Assembly (NCBI GenBank): GCA_003022385.1
Contig: PYGV01000002.1
Location: forward strand, 1 to 64,000
Source: a filamentous cyanobacterium CCP3
GTDB lineage: Bacteria; Cyanobacteriota; Cyanobacteriia; Phormidesmidales; Phormidesmidaceae
Length of the DNA stretch: 64,000 bases
Direction: 5' to 3'
A program made the translations under genes and the position numbers. Under the pieces are notes generated by a model. It made no database searches. It was not told the origin of the DNA and saw only the letters and a program-made list of their open reading frames with translations. Positions 54,064 through 62,403 of this stretch are shown piece after piece. Within the stretch, counting starts at the first letter, position 1. Every line of letters starts with the position of its first letter.

Positions 54064-55065
54064 CTAACGATGTCGGGGGCGATCGTCGGCCCGATTGTCG
54101 CGGTTTTCTGGGCGATTTGGGGGGCGATAGAGGGGGCGTTCTGAGGGCAGATCGTCCTCAGGCCAGAGCTCCATCGCGTTGACGTCAATGGTGGGCACAT
54201 TGTCGTCGCGCAGGTTTGGCCCAGAGGGCAGGCCAGCAGTGGCATCGGTAACGGCCTCACGCAGCTGGTTACGCAGGTGGCGCGTGCGCTTTTTGACGTT
54301 GCCCAGCAGGCCACCTAGCTTGTCCTGGGCCTCGGCCTGGAGCTTTTGGCGGCGGTCTTGGGCCTCGGCCCCCAGCTTTTGGCGCTGGTCCTGGAGGCGA
54401 TCGCTCACCTGCTGCTGGGCCTGGCGGGTGGTCTTAACGGCGGCATCCCAGCCCTGGCGAGGGTCGGGTATTTGGTCGAGGGAAAGGCGATCGAGGGGAA
54501 GGCGTTCAAAGGGCGATCGCGGCGCTGTAGGTTCTGGCGGCTGCGGTAGGCCAGCCCGAATCAAAGGAGCTGAACGCAGCGCGGCATCTTCCGCCATCAT
54601 GCGGCGGCGGCCCGTGCTGATCACGGCCACCGGGTCGAGGGCATACAGGCCGGGGGCCAGACCGCTGCCTTCCTCTGGAATAAACAGGTATTGCAAAATA
54701 TTGCCAGTGGCCGGGTCGAAGCGATAGTCAAAGAGCTGACCGGTGCGATCGCCGTGGTCTGACCAAATTTCGACCATGCCCAAGGGCAGGCAATCTTGCA
54801 GGTGCTCGTCGATCGCCTCAATCTGCGCCCCCGCCTTAACCACCACGCCATCGCGGCCAATCGAGCCGATCTGAGACCACAAAAACCGCCGACTCTGGCG
54901 CTGGAGCAGCCCCCCGGCGCTACAGCCAATGCCCTGAACCTGATGGGTACGGCTGTTGACCCACACTTCAGCAATCGGGCCAAACTCTTCGGCGGTATCC
55001 AGGTTAATGGCCAGACGGTTGAGCAACTCGCTCTTCAGCATGTCCTGAGGAAGTGGCCCGTCCAT
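54064..55065 (-). CDS. PRC-barrel domain protein with helical and Arg-rich tail
   Basis: 333 aa. Two PRC-barrel-like units are visible: residues 8-75 (LLNRLAINLDTAEEFGPIAEVWVNSRTHQVQGIGC) and about 95-150 (IWSDHGDRTGQLFDYRFDPATGNILQYLFI). A predicted coiled coil (QAQQQVSDRLQDQRQKLGAEAQDRRQKLQAEAQDKLG) holds a repeated QDxRQKLxAEA unit, and the tail is rich in Arg, Pro and Asp. ATG 55065 is chosen because AGGAG stands before it. PRC barrels in cyanobacteria are found in photosynthetic and RNA-linked proteins; the role here is open. Confidence 0.82.
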   Translation of the reverse strand: MDGPLPQDMLKSELLNRLAINLDTAEEFGPIAEVWVNSRTHQVQGIGCSAGGLLQRQSRRFLWSQIGSIGRDGVVVKAGAQIEAIDEHLQDCLPLGMVEIWSDHGDRTGQLFDYRFDPATGNILQYLFIPEEGSGLAPGLYALDPVAVISTGRRRMMAEDAALRSAPLIRAGLPQPPEPTAPRSPFERLPLDRLSLDQIPDPRQGWDAAVKTTRQAQQQVSDRLQDQRQKLGAEAQDRRQKLQAEAQDKLGGLLGNVKKRTRHLRNQLREAVTDATAGLPSGPNLRDDNVPTIDVNAMELWPEDDLPSERPLYRPPNRPENRDNRADDRPRHR

Positions 55066-55218
55066 ATCAACGCTCCTGCGATCGCTAGCCCAGGCCACCC
55101 TTGGCCTGGAGGGGACTGTCTTCAATGGTAGTCGATCGAAAATTTAAGTTTGAAATTAGCCAGGATGGTATTGAGAATAGAGGGCTGGCCTCAATGCGGC
55201 GTTGGGGCAAAAAAGTGA

Positions 55219-55623
55219 CTACAACTCGTCCTGGATCGGAACGGATTGGCTGATTCTGCCTACCCAAACAGACCCTAGATAGAGCAATCCGAGCACCCCA
55301 CCGCCGTAAATTAGACCTACAGAAAGAGCCGAGTCGAAGCTGTAGAGGGGATGATGGTCGAGCCGTTTGTGTAGTGCGGCGTGGATGGCGAGGAAAGCGG
55401 TGATCGCAACCCTTGACCATTGCTTGATCGCTGGGGCTTCATGGTTAGTCAGCCACAGCAGCCCCGCCACCAGGGGAATGTGTACCAGCACAAAAGCCAT
55501 TTCAGCGGTAGCTTCGGGTAAACGGCGCAGAATAAACAGCAGCCGCCACTCAGCCTGGGTCATGGCGTCGAGTTCGTGAGCCATGAGGATGGCAAAGCCC
55601 AGATAAAACAGCAAATTTTGCAT
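55219..55623 (-). CDS. Small membrane protein with HELDA motif (DUF6713-like)
   Basis: 134 aa with four membrane helices (YLGFAILMA, MAFVLVHIPLVAGLLWLT, VAITAFLAIHAALH, ALSVGLIYGGGVLGLLYLGS). The N-terminal motif AHELDAMTQAEWR and a later HAALHKRLDHHP are conserved-looking His/Glu motifs, which I link with DUF6713 from memory only. The function is unknown. Confidence 0.7.
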   Translation of the reverse strand: MQNLLFYLGFAILMAHELDAMTQAEWRLLFILRRLPEATAEMAFVLVHIPLVAGLLWLTNHEAPAIKQWSRVAITAFLAIHAALHKRLDHHPLYSFDSALSVGLIYGGGVLGLLYLGSVWVGRISQSVPIQDEL

Positions 55624-55720
55624 GGCATGCCCCTTCTGACGAGCTTCTGAAGCTGAACCGCTTCCGGCTTCTCAATTACACGTTAAAGTGTGCATTAAAT
55701 AGGTCATCTGGGACAGCGTT

Positions 55721-56419
55721 ATGTCTGATCAAGGCGGGAATATTTTACTGGTAGATGATGAGCCTGGTCTGCGGGAGGCGGTGCAGGCCTACCTGGAAGA
55801 CAGCGGCTTCACGGTGCGGGCCGCCAGCAACGCCAAGGAAGGCTGGGATTTGCTCCAGCAGGAAACCCCCGACGTGCTGATCTCAGACATCATGATGCCC
55901 CAGGTGGACGGCTACGCCTTTTTGGCCCAGGTGCGCGACGATGTGCGCTTTAAGGGGCTGCCGGTGCTGTTTTTGACGGCGCGGGGCATGACCAGCGATC
56001 GCATTCAGGGCTACAACTCGGGCTGCGACGCCTACCTCTCCAAACCCTTTGACCCCGAAGAGCTGGTGGCTGTTGTCAGCAACCTGATTGGTCGTCGCGC
56101 CGCCCAGACCCCCGACTCGGGCGACATCCCCGATATTGCGGTAATGGCCCGTCAGATCGAAGAAATCAAAGCGATGCTCAGCCAGAAGGGCGGCATTGCC
56201 AAGGTGGCCTCCGACATTCGTATCGACCTCACCCCCCGCGAGCAGAGCGTGCTCGACCTGGTCGCCGAGGGGCTGATGAATAAAGAAATCGCCAGCCGCC
56301 TCGACACCAGCGTCCGCAACGTCGAAAAGTACGTCAGCCGCCTATTCAGTAAAACCGGCACCAACAGCCGCACCGAGCTAGTGCGGTTTGCCCTGGAGCA
56401 CGGCATGGTAACGACGTAA
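55721..56419 (+). CDS. rre1: NarL/FixJ-type response regulator, Rre1-like
   Basis: 232 aa. Receiver domain: acidic pair VDDEPG, phosphoacceptor Asp in DVLISDIMMPQVDGYAFL (about residue 57) and Lys in YLSKPFDP. A LuxR-type helix-turn-helix follows (LTPREQSVLDLVAEGLMNKEIASRLDTSVRNVEKYVSRLFSKTG). The sequence AVQAYLED, DIMMPQVDGY and ARGMTSDRIQGYNSGCDAYL closely resembles Rre1/Ycf29, the stress regulator working with Hik34 or Hik2 in Synechocystis. No kinase is adjacent. Confidence 0.88.
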   Translation: MSDQGGNILLVDDEPGLREAVQAYLEDSGFTVRAASNAKEGWDLLQQETPDVLISDIMMPQVDGYAFLAQVRDDVRFKGLPVLFLTARGMTSDRIQGYNSGCDAYLSKPFDPEELVAVVSNLIGRRAAQTPDSGDIPDIAVMARQIEEIKAMLSQKGGIAKVASDIRIDLTPREQSVLDLVAEGLMNKEIASRLDTSVRNVEKYVSRLFSKTGTNSRTELVRFALEHGMVTT

Positions 56420-56454
56420 GGATTTTGGATTTTAGATTTTAGATTTTGGATTTT
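56420..56454 (+). repeat. Heptamer array, left side of the IVP-gene cassette
   Basis: Five 7-bp units (GGATTTT, GGATTTT, AGATTTT, AGATTTT, GGATTTT) begin on the base after the stop codon of the Rre1-like gene. Confidence 0.9.
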
Positions 56455-56502
56455 GGCGGGGTGGTTGGGCAAGCTGGGGGCAGGTGCATTTGGGTTTGAG
56501 GG

Positions 56503-56877
56503 TTGGATGAACAGGCTTTTAAGCAGCGGACAAAGGTGCTGGCGCTGCGGGTTATTCGGCTAGTGGAGGCGTTGCCGCGAAAGCCTGCGACAGATGTAAT
56601 TGGTAAGCAATTGATTCGCTGTGCGACGTCAGTTGGGGCAAATTATCGTTCCGCATGTCGCGCGAAATCAGTAGCCGACTTGATCGCTAAGTTGGGAATC
56701 GTTGAAGAAGAAGCGGATGAGTGCCTCTACTGGCTAGAACTACTTGTTGAGACCGAAGAGATTTCCGCAGAACGAGTAAAAAGTCTGATGGCTGAGACCA
56801 ACGAAATTCTCGCTATGACCGTCGCTTCTATCAAGACATTGCGGCGCAAGAGAGCAAATCCAAAATCCCCAATCTAA
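56503..56877 (+). CDS. Four-helix-bundle protein (23S rRNA IVP/S23 type)
   Basis: 124 aa: KQRTKVLALRVIRLVEALPRKPATDVIGKQLIRCATSVGANYRSACRAKSVADLIAKLGIVEEEADECLYWLELL, a clear match to the family that includes proteins encoded in 23S intervening sequences. The family forms pentameric helical bundles; its function is largely unknown. The only possible start is TTG 56503, with an in-frame stop just before it. The last codons (NPKSPI) come from the flanking heptamer repeat. Confidence 0.88.
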   Translation: MDEQAFKQRTKVLALRVIRLVEALPRKPATDVIGKQLIRCATSVGANYRSACRAKSVADLIAKLGIVEEEADECLYWLELLVETEEISAERVKSLMAETNEILAMTVASIKTLRRKRANPKSPI

Positions 56878-56889
56878 AATCCAAAATTA
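56856..56889 (-). repeat. Heptamer array, right side of the IVP-gene cassette
   Basis: On the minus strand the same units (GGATTTT, AGATTGG, GGATTTT) occur in opposite orientation to the left array. It contains the stop of the four-helix-bundle gene and ends on the stop codon of chrA. Confidence 0.85.
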
Positions 56890-58152
56890 GACGATCGCTC
56901 CAGCCAGCAGCCCTGCGATCGCCCCAGCGGGCACCAGTTGCCAGGTGGGGCGGCGAAAGCGCACCAGGGCCACCAGAGCGGCGAGGCCTACAGTAGTAGC
57001 AACGACAGTGCGGGGCAGGGTGGGCTGAATTAGCGCCGCCGCCGCGAGGGGGATAGCGGCGGCGGCGATCGCCCCCAGGGCCGCTGGCATGACGCCCTTA
57101 AGAGCACTTTTGATCCAGGGATTTTGGCGCAGCCGCAGCAAAAAGGGCGAGGCAAACATAATGAACAAAAACGACGGCGTGAAAATCCCCACAGTGGCAA
57201 CCAGTGCCCCCAGCGCCCCAGCCACCTTGAAGCCCACGAAGGCAGCGGTGATCACCACTGGCCCTGGAGTGAGCGATCCCAGGGCCACACCGTCGAGAAA
57301 TTCGCTGCGGGTCATCCACTGAAAGTCGTCGACTACCGCAGTCTCTAAAAGCGGAATGATCACCAGGCCGCCGCCAAAGATAAACGCCCCGGTCCTAAAG
57401 AAAAAGGTAAATAAAGGCAGAACGTAGTCTTGAATTCGCTCTAAACCCCAAAAGCTAGAGACAGCCAAAGTTTCTGCCGGTACTGTGGTGAGAAGAGTGG
57501 GCCAGGCCTGGGTGAGAGGCAGCAGCGGGGCTAGCCAGGCGCTGGATCGCCCGCTCGAAGGCGATGCGGTGGGTCGATAGACTATGAGCCCAACTACACC
57601 CGCCAGCACAAACAGCAGCAGCACATTGACGCGAAATATGAGGGAAAACAGCAGAACTGCAAGGGCGATCGCCACCCCCTGCCAGTCCTTGATCACCTTT
57701 TTGCTTAGCTTCCAGCAAAAGCCCAAAATGATGGCGATCACCACCGGAGAAATGCCGAGGAATAAATCTTCAATTTGGGGCACCCCCTGAAACCGAAAGT
57801 AGGCCCAGGACAACACCACCAGGATGACAAAGGCGGGAGCGATAAAGCACAACCCCGCCACCAGCGCCCCCAATTGCCCCGCTCGCAGATAGCCCGTGTA
57901 AAGGCCCATCTGGGTCGATGCGGGGCCGGGCAGCATTTCGCAGATCGCCACTCCTTCAATGAACTGGTCTTCTTCAAACCAGCCGCGCCGCGCCACGGCC
58001 TCGTCGTGGATCATGGCGATATGAGCCTGGGGACCACCAAAGCCGATCGCCCCCAGCTTTAGAAAGAGCAATGCTAGCTCTTTTAGCCGGGCCGATAGCG
58101 CTTCAGGCGATGGTTCTACAGCTACAGGGTCTAGATTGGGCGGCTGGTTCAT
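56887..58152 (-). CDS. chrA: Chromate transporter ChrA (long, two-domain form)
   Basis: 421 aa with two homologous halves, each starting with the CHR motif: LKLGAIGFGGPQAHIAMIHDEAV...MLPGPASTQMGLYTGY (residues 30-90) and FFRTGAFIFGGGLVIIPLLETAVV...LTPGPVVITAAFVGF (about 240-305). About ten to twelve membrane helices. It exports chromate; in cyanobacteria homologues are also tied to sulfate supply. It is divergent from a LysR-type regulator, which likely controls it. Confidence 0.93.
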   Translation of the reverse strand: MNQPPNLDPVAVEPSPEALSARLKELALLFLKLGAIGFGGPQAHIAMIHDEAVARRGWFEEDQFIEGVAICEMLPGPASTQMGLYTGYLRAGQLGALVAGLCFIAPAFVILVVLSWAYFRFQGVPQIEDLFLGISPVVIAIILGFCWKLSKKVIKDWQGVAIALAVLLFSLIFRVNVLLLFVLAGVVGLIVYRPTASPSSGRSSAWLAPLLPLTQAWPTLLTTVPAETLAVSSFWGLERIQDYVLPLFTFFFRTGAFIFGGGLVIIPLLETAVVDDFQWMTRSEFLDGVALGSLTPGPVVITAAFVGFKVAGALGALVATVGIFTPSFLFIMFASPFLLRLRQNPWIKSALKGVMPAALGAIAAAAIPLAAAALIQPTLPRTVVATTVGLAALVALVRFRRPTWQLVPAGAIAGLLAGAIV

Positions 58153-58230
58153 AGAAAATCACGACAATGCTGAAGCCAACGTAGCGGTATTCGAGCGCGA
58201 AATCCTATATCAGGCAACACATTTTCTTGC

Positions 58231-58254
58231 TTTAACAACATTGGTGTTGCTAAA
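58231..58254. promoter_or_regulatory. Dyad operator between chrA and the LysR gene
   Basis: The arms TTTAACAACA (58231-58240) and TGTTGCTAAA (58245-58254) around TTGG form a near-perfect inverted repeat with one mismatch per arm, containing a T-N11-A-like LysR box. It lies 34 bp before the regulator start and 79 bp from the chrA start. Confidence 0.6.
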
Positions 58255-58287
58255 CTCGGTAGGTATTTCTACTGTGCATTGTCTGCT

Positions 58288-59196
58288 ATGAATCAGCAAC
58301 TGCCCAACACCAGGGGAATTACCTTCCATCAAATGGAGGTTTTTGAGGCGGTTGCTCGCCATGGCAGCTATACAAAGGCCGCCGAAGAGTTGTATCTGAC
58401 TCAGCCCACGGTTTCGATTCAGGTCAAGCAGCTGTCTAAAACGATTGGCCTGCCCCTGTTTGAGACCGTTAGCAAAAAGCTTTATTTGACGAGGGCAGGC
58501 GAAGCCCTGCTGACCACCTGTCGCCAGGTTTTGGGCCAACTCTCAACCCTGGATGAGGCGCTGGTGGCGTTTCAGGGGTTAGAGCAAGGCATCGTCAAAG
58601 TCGCCACGGTTGAAACCGGCAAAACGGCCCTGGTTCAGCAGCTCAAACCGTTTATGGATCGCTACCCAGGCTTGGAGCTGTCGATGCACATTGGGGATCA
58701 TCATCAGCTGCTAGAGCGATTGCAGAACAATGAAGACGATATTTACTTTTTTAGCCTGCCGCCAGCTTTGAACGGGGTTGAAATACTGCCCTGCATGGAT
58801 GTGCCGCTGCATATTGTGGCGCATCAGCAGCATCCCCTCGCAGGGCAGGCAGTGGTCACGCCGCCGCAGCTAGCCCAGGAATCATGGATTTTGAACGAGC
58901 CAGGCTCAGCCAGTCGCCAACTGCTGGAAGATTTTTTTACGGCTCAGGCCATCGAGGTTCGCAGACGACTGGAGATGAGCAGTAGTGAAGCCATTAAGGC
59001 CAGCATTCGAGCTGGGTTAGGGATTGCGGTGCTGCCTGCGTCAGAGCTGTCTTGCACAGACCTTGAAACTGACCTGGCTATTTTGCCCATTGCAGAATTT
59101 TCGCTGCGAAAACAGTGGCATCTGGTCTACCTGAAAGGGAAATGTCTGTCTCCAGGAGCAGCAGTATTTCTTGACTATGTTCTGGAACGATTTTGA
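58288..59196 (+). CDS. LysR-family transcription regulator
   Basis: 302 aa. The helix-turn-helix lies in residues 15-75: TFHQMEVFEAVARHGSYTKAAEELYLTQPTVSIQVKQLSKTIGLPLFE. The rest is the periplasmic-binding-type effector domain (GIVKVATVETGKTALVQQLKPF...ESWILNEPGSASRQLLEDFF...IRAGLGIAVLPASEL). It is similar in style to the cyanobacterial RbcR/CmpR/NdhR group, but its place beside chrA suggests control of that gene. ATG 58288 is preferred to TTG 58279. Confidence 0.9.
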   Translation: MNQQLPNTRGITFHQMEVFEAVARHGSYTKAAEELYLTQPTVSIQVKQLSKTIGLPLFETVSKKLYLTRAGEALLTTCRQVLGQLSTLDEALVAFQGLEQGIVKVATVETGKTALVQQLKPFMDRYPGLELSMHIGDHHQLLERLQNNEDDIYFFSLPPALNGVEILPCMDVPLHIVAHQQHPLAGQAVVTPPQLAQESWILNEPGSASRQLLEDFFTAQAIEVRRRLEMSSSEAIKASIRAGLGIAVLPASELSCTDLETDLAILPIAEFSLRKQWHLVYLKGKCLSPGAAVFLDYVLERF

Positions 59197-59283
59197 GCGG
59201 GGACAGGTGAAGCGTTAGAGGGTTAGCCAGAAGCCTGGATGCATTAAGCTTGGAGCAGCGCGATCGCCATCATTACTGGGCAT

Positions 59284-59763
59284 TTAGTTGCCAAAACCTC
59301 GAAAGTGACCTGGTAGCAGATTAATGCCCAGAGCTGATTTGACTAGGTAGACCAGCATCACGATGCTGGTGCTCAAAGCCAGATTGAACCCCAGCAGCAG
59401 CGCCACGGCCATAACCCAGTTGCCCATCTGCGTCAGCCGCGAGACGGGTACATTACGCTGGGCACGGCGGCGATCTTTGCCCACCATTAGCACGATGAAA
59501 TAGCGACTGATCAATAGGTCAATGGTGAACCGCATATCGACTAGCTTAGGCGCTGGTTTGGGGATGGCCAGCGCAATCACGCGCTCGATGTCTGCCCGCT
59601 GCTGAGGGGTGAGACTGGCCTTGACCTCAGGGTGAAGTTGATCCAGGTAGGTAGCAGGCTGGGGCAAAGGCCTGCGCCCCTCAGCCGCCGCAGGTGGGTG
59701 CACGGCTGGGGACGCAACGCCAGCGGCTGTAAGCCTGCGAATTTTATGCCAGTAGGCTCTCAT
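59284..59763 (-). CDS. Hypothetical membrane protein, 159 aa
   Basis: The N-terminal 75 residues are soluble and Pro/Ala-rich (HPEVKASLTPQQRADIERVIALAIPKPAPKLVDMRF). A hydrophobic segment (FTIDLLISRYFIVLMVG) is followed by a basic loop (KDRRRAQRNVP) and one long membrane helix (WVMAVALLLGFNLALSTSIVMLVYLVKSAL). I do not recognise the family. Confidence 0.6.
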   Translation of the reverse strand: MRAYWHKIRRLTAAGVASPAVHPPAAAEGRRPLPQPATYLDQLHPEVKASLTPQQRADIERVIALAIPKPAPKLVDMRFTIDLLISRYFIVLMVGKDRRRAQRNVPVSRLTQMGNWVMAVALLLGFNLALSTSIVMLVYLVKSALGINLLPGHFRGFGN

Positions 59764-59828
59764 GGGGCGCTTAGACTCCGACTAATGTTTTTGGGATGTG
59801 GGTGCTGTGGGTACTCTATATTCAAGCG

Positions 59829-60350
59829 CTAAAGATTTTCCCAGGGCACCCAGCCAGGCCAATGGTTCTGGTAAAGGCTGGTTCCTGCCCACAGCGCCAG
59901 CAGCAGGCTGATCATCAGCACGAGCTGCTCTCGGCGGCGGGTTGACTTACTGTGCCGCAGCGTCTGCCCGACTTTGGCCAACAGACATACCAGGGTAATG
60001 CTGGAGGCCCACAGAGCTAGAACAGTGTAAGCCCAGTATTTGTAGTGGATGTTGTCGGGCCAAAAGGCCGGAAAGATATCAAAGGCGACGACCAAGGCGA
60101 TCGCACTGGAGACTACCGCGCTAGCGGGCATCACGCTACCCCAGCCTACCCCCAGCCCGTAAGCCATCAGCAGTCCGGTGATGACTATTGCAGCTTTGGG
60201 TGCAGCCAGGGCCGCCAGCCACCAGCCCCACTGGCCCATTCCCACGATTAAAATTCCTAACCACCTAGCCAATACTACGGCACCACAAGCTGTTGGACTT
60301 TCACAGATTACCCAAAGATGCACTCCGGCTAAGCCTCCGCTGTTGATCAA
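59829..60350 (-). CDS. Hypothetical membrane protein, up to 173 aa
   Basis: Four or five membrane helices (WWLAALAAPKAAIVITGLLMAYGLG, ASAVVSSAIALVVAFDIFPAFW, YKYWAYTVLALWASSITLVCLLAKVG, LVLMISLLLALWAGTSLY) with a basic loop (RHSKSTRRREQL). The start is uncertain: 60350 is the longest and ATG 60239 (MGQWGWWL) would remove the first 37 residues, which look weak. The family is unknown to me. Confidence 0.55.
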   Translation of the reverse strand: MINSGGLAGVHLWVICESPTACGAVVLARWLGILIVGMGQWGWWLAALAAPKAAIVITGLLMAYGLGVGWGSVMPASAVVSSAIALVVAFDIFPAFWPDNIHYKYWAYTVLALWASSITLVCLLAKVGQTLRHSKSTRRREQLVLMISLLLALWAGTSLYQNHWPGWVPWENL

Positions 60351-60487
60351 AGAACTGCCTGGATTAAATTCAAAAAAGCTTCAAGATATTGCACTGGCTC
60401 GGTGGCCCGAGGTATAAGCTAACGGCTAAAAAGCTACACACTGTTAGGACGCGACCGGATGCACAAGCGCCCATATAAATTCGGCAC

Positions 60488-61243
60488 ATGGAACCAATTT
60501 CTAAGTTAAAGAGCACTATGAAACCCTATCAGGCCGTGCCTATCTGCGACTGTGGAGAGCCGCTGGTGCCTATTGGAGGCGATCGCGTTTCCCTGGTCCA
60601 GCCCCACCCCTACCAGGTGTTGGGGGCACCCTACGGCCACCAGTCGCCCTACTACCTGCGATCGGGCGTGTTAGCCGCCCTGCTCCAGGCGCAGGACTGT
60701 CTTCAGCAGCAGTGCCCAGGCTGGCGCATTCAAGTTTTTGACGCTTTTCGTCCGGTGGCCGTGCAGCGCTTTATGGTGGAGCGCACGTTTTTAGAGCAGG
60801 TGCAGGCTCGGGGCTGGGTGGCCGAGGCCCTGACACCGACTCAGCGAGAAGCGGTGATGGCCGAGATAACTCAGTTTTGGGCTATGCCCAGCGACGACCC
60901 GGCGACACCCCCGCCCCACAGTACCGGGGCGGCATTGGATGTCACCCTAGTCACCAAAACCGGCGCTGTGGTAGACATGGGATCGCCCATCGACGAGGTA
61001 TCGCCGCGATCGCAACCCGACCATTTTGCCGCCAGCCCTGTCCCCATTGAGCAGCAGTTCCACGTCCATCGCACCCGGCTCAGTCAGGTGATGGAGACCG
61101 CTGGGTTTCGCCGCCACCCCAATGAGTGGTGGCACTTCTCGCTGGGGGATCAGCTCTGGGCCTGGCAGCGGCGGCAAGAAACCGGCAGCAAAGACTTTTT
61201 GGCCCACTATGGGCGAGCCTCGGTAGACTTGTGGGTACAGTGA
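60488..61243 (+). CDS. D-alanyl-D-alanine dipeptidase, VanX-like (peptidase M15)
   Basis: 251 aa. Zinc ligands and catalytic residues are visible: PHSTGAALDVTL holds the His and Asp of the SxHxxGxAxD motif (about residues 139-149), and NEWWHF gives the catalytic Glu and last zinc His (about 213-218). VFDAFRPVAVQRFM matches the substrate-binding Arg region. It cleaves D-Ala-D-Ala; in cyanobacteria likely for wall turnover or recycling, since no vanH or vanA is nearby. ATG 60518 is an alternative start. No signal peptide, so cytoplasmic. Confidence 0.9.
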   Translation: MEPISKLKSTMKPYQAVPICDCGEPLVPIGGDRVSLVQPHPYQVLGAPYGHQSPYYLRSGVLAALLQAQDCLQQQCPGWRIQVFDAFRPVAVQRFMVERTFLEQVQARGWVAEALTPTQREAVMAEITQFWAMPSDDPATPPPHSTGAALDVTLVTKTGAVVDMGSPIDEVSPRSQPDHFAASPVPIEQQFHVHRTRLSQVMETAGFRRHPNEWWHFSLGDQLWAWQRRQETGSKDFLAHYGRASVDLWVQ

Positions 61244-61281
61244 TACCACCGGGTACATCAATCCTTGAGGAGGCAACGGCA

Positions 61282-62214
61282 ATGAGAGCTTGGTCACGGA
61301 TGCGCCTGCCGGCGATCGGTCGAGTTTGGGATGCGTTGCCCATTGTGCTGGGGCTAGCCCTGGTGACAGCGGTTCCTGGTCAGGCTCAATCTACGGCTAT
61401 TCTGCGATCGTCGCTACAGCTGGCGGTGTGTCTGAGCGACTGGGATAGCGCGATCGCTCGGGCTAGCGACCTGGAAAAGGTGCCCGACCTGCCGGTTAAG
61501 ACCCAGGCCGAACTGGTGATTCTGCGTCGCCAAATGCAGGTTCTTCGCCAAAATCAGGTGGTTGTAACCGATGTTGACGCCTGCCAGCCGGTGCTGGAGG
61601 GGTTTGGCCTGCCGAGCTACAGCGGGCGACCTTTGCAGCTAGAGCGAGCCGCTGCATCCCGTGTGGGCCTCAGTAGCTCCACCCTGACTCCTGACCAAAC
61701 GATTCGACAGCTTGAAGCTTTTTGGCAGGCCGGGCTAGGGGTCAGCGCTGATACCCCGCTGGACCCGCTGGCGGAGGCTCGACGCATCAACACCCGCAGC
61801 GGCAGCGGCGTATCCACAGGGGCCGTCAGCCGTCGCGTCGACGTGTATGCCTTCCTCGGTGCCGAGGGCGACACCCCCAGCCTCGACCTCGATGTCATCC
61901 AGCAGCGCCCCGGACTGCTGTATACCGACGACAGTTCGCTCCTGTTTTTGTTTGATGCCAAGGGCCGACTGCTGGGCGAGGCCCGCACCACCTCAGCGCT
62001 GCAACCCCGCCTCGACAATGTGCCCCTGCCCGCCACAGGGGTTTACTACGCCGCCGTAACTACTCCTCAGCATCGGCCTGTGCTAGACGAAGGCGGGTTT
62101 ATAACCGGCTGGCAGGGCATTGGCACCAGTGCTGTGACCTACACGCTGACGGTACGGGGGGTGACGCCAGCGCCGGAGCTGGGAGGTGGTGAGGAAATGA
62201 GGAGGATGAGGTGA
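61282..62214 (+). CDS. Secreted conserved cyanobacterial protein
   Basis: 310 aa. Signal peptide (LPIVLGLALVTAVPGQAQ). The next 80 residues have helical repeats (LQLAVCLSDWDSAIARASDLEKVPDLPVKTQAELVILRRQMQVL). The C-terminal part (RVDVYAFLGAEGDTPSLDLDVIQQ, SSLLFLFDAKGRLLGEA, PATGVYYAAVTTPQ) resembles a bacterial pre-peptidase C-terminal (PPC) beta domain. ATG 61282 has GAGGAGG before it. The last residues (GGGEEMRRMR) are encoded by a purine repeat that invades the gene end. Confidence 0.78.
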   Translation: MRAWSRMRLPAIGRVWDALPIVLGLALVTAVPGQAQSTAILRSSLQLAVCLSDWDSAIARASDLEKVPDLPVKTQAELVILRRQMQVLRQNQVVVTDVDACQPVLEGFGLPSYSGRPLQLERAAASRVGLSSSTLTPDQTIRQLEAFWQAGLGVSADTPLDPLAEARRINTRSGSGVSTGAVSRRVDVYAFLGAEGDTPSLDLDVIQQRPGLLYTDDSSLLFLFDAKGRLLGEARTTSALQPRLDNVPLPATGVYYAAVTTPQHRPVLDEGGFITGWQGIGTSAVTYTLTVRGVTPAPELGGGEEMRRMR

Positions 62215-62403
62215 TGAGGAAGGTGAGGAAATGAGGAAGGGGGAGTGCAAAGTGCAAAATTCAAAGTTTCTCCTCCGGAGACGCTGCGCGAACAAAATTT
62301 TGAATTCTCAATTTTGAATTTTGAACTCTTCGCTAACCCTGCGGGAGGCCGCTCCGTGCCTATATTCCCACATCTCCCTTATCTTCCTCACCTCACTATC
62401 CCT
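62181..62403. repeat. Nested inverted-repeat element in a convergent gene junction
   Basis: From outside inwards: a purine-rich arm (62181-62245, with the 16-bp direct repeat GGTGAGGAAATGAGGA at 62188 and 62222) against a pyrimidine-rich arm (about 62368-62403); then CAAAATTCAAA-type arms (about 62251-62266 against 62294-62326); and a centre with CTCCGGAG and GACGCTGCGCGAAC. Both neighbouring stop codons lie inside the outer arms. It could be a degenerate MITE-like insertion or a two-way terminator. Confidence 0.55.
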
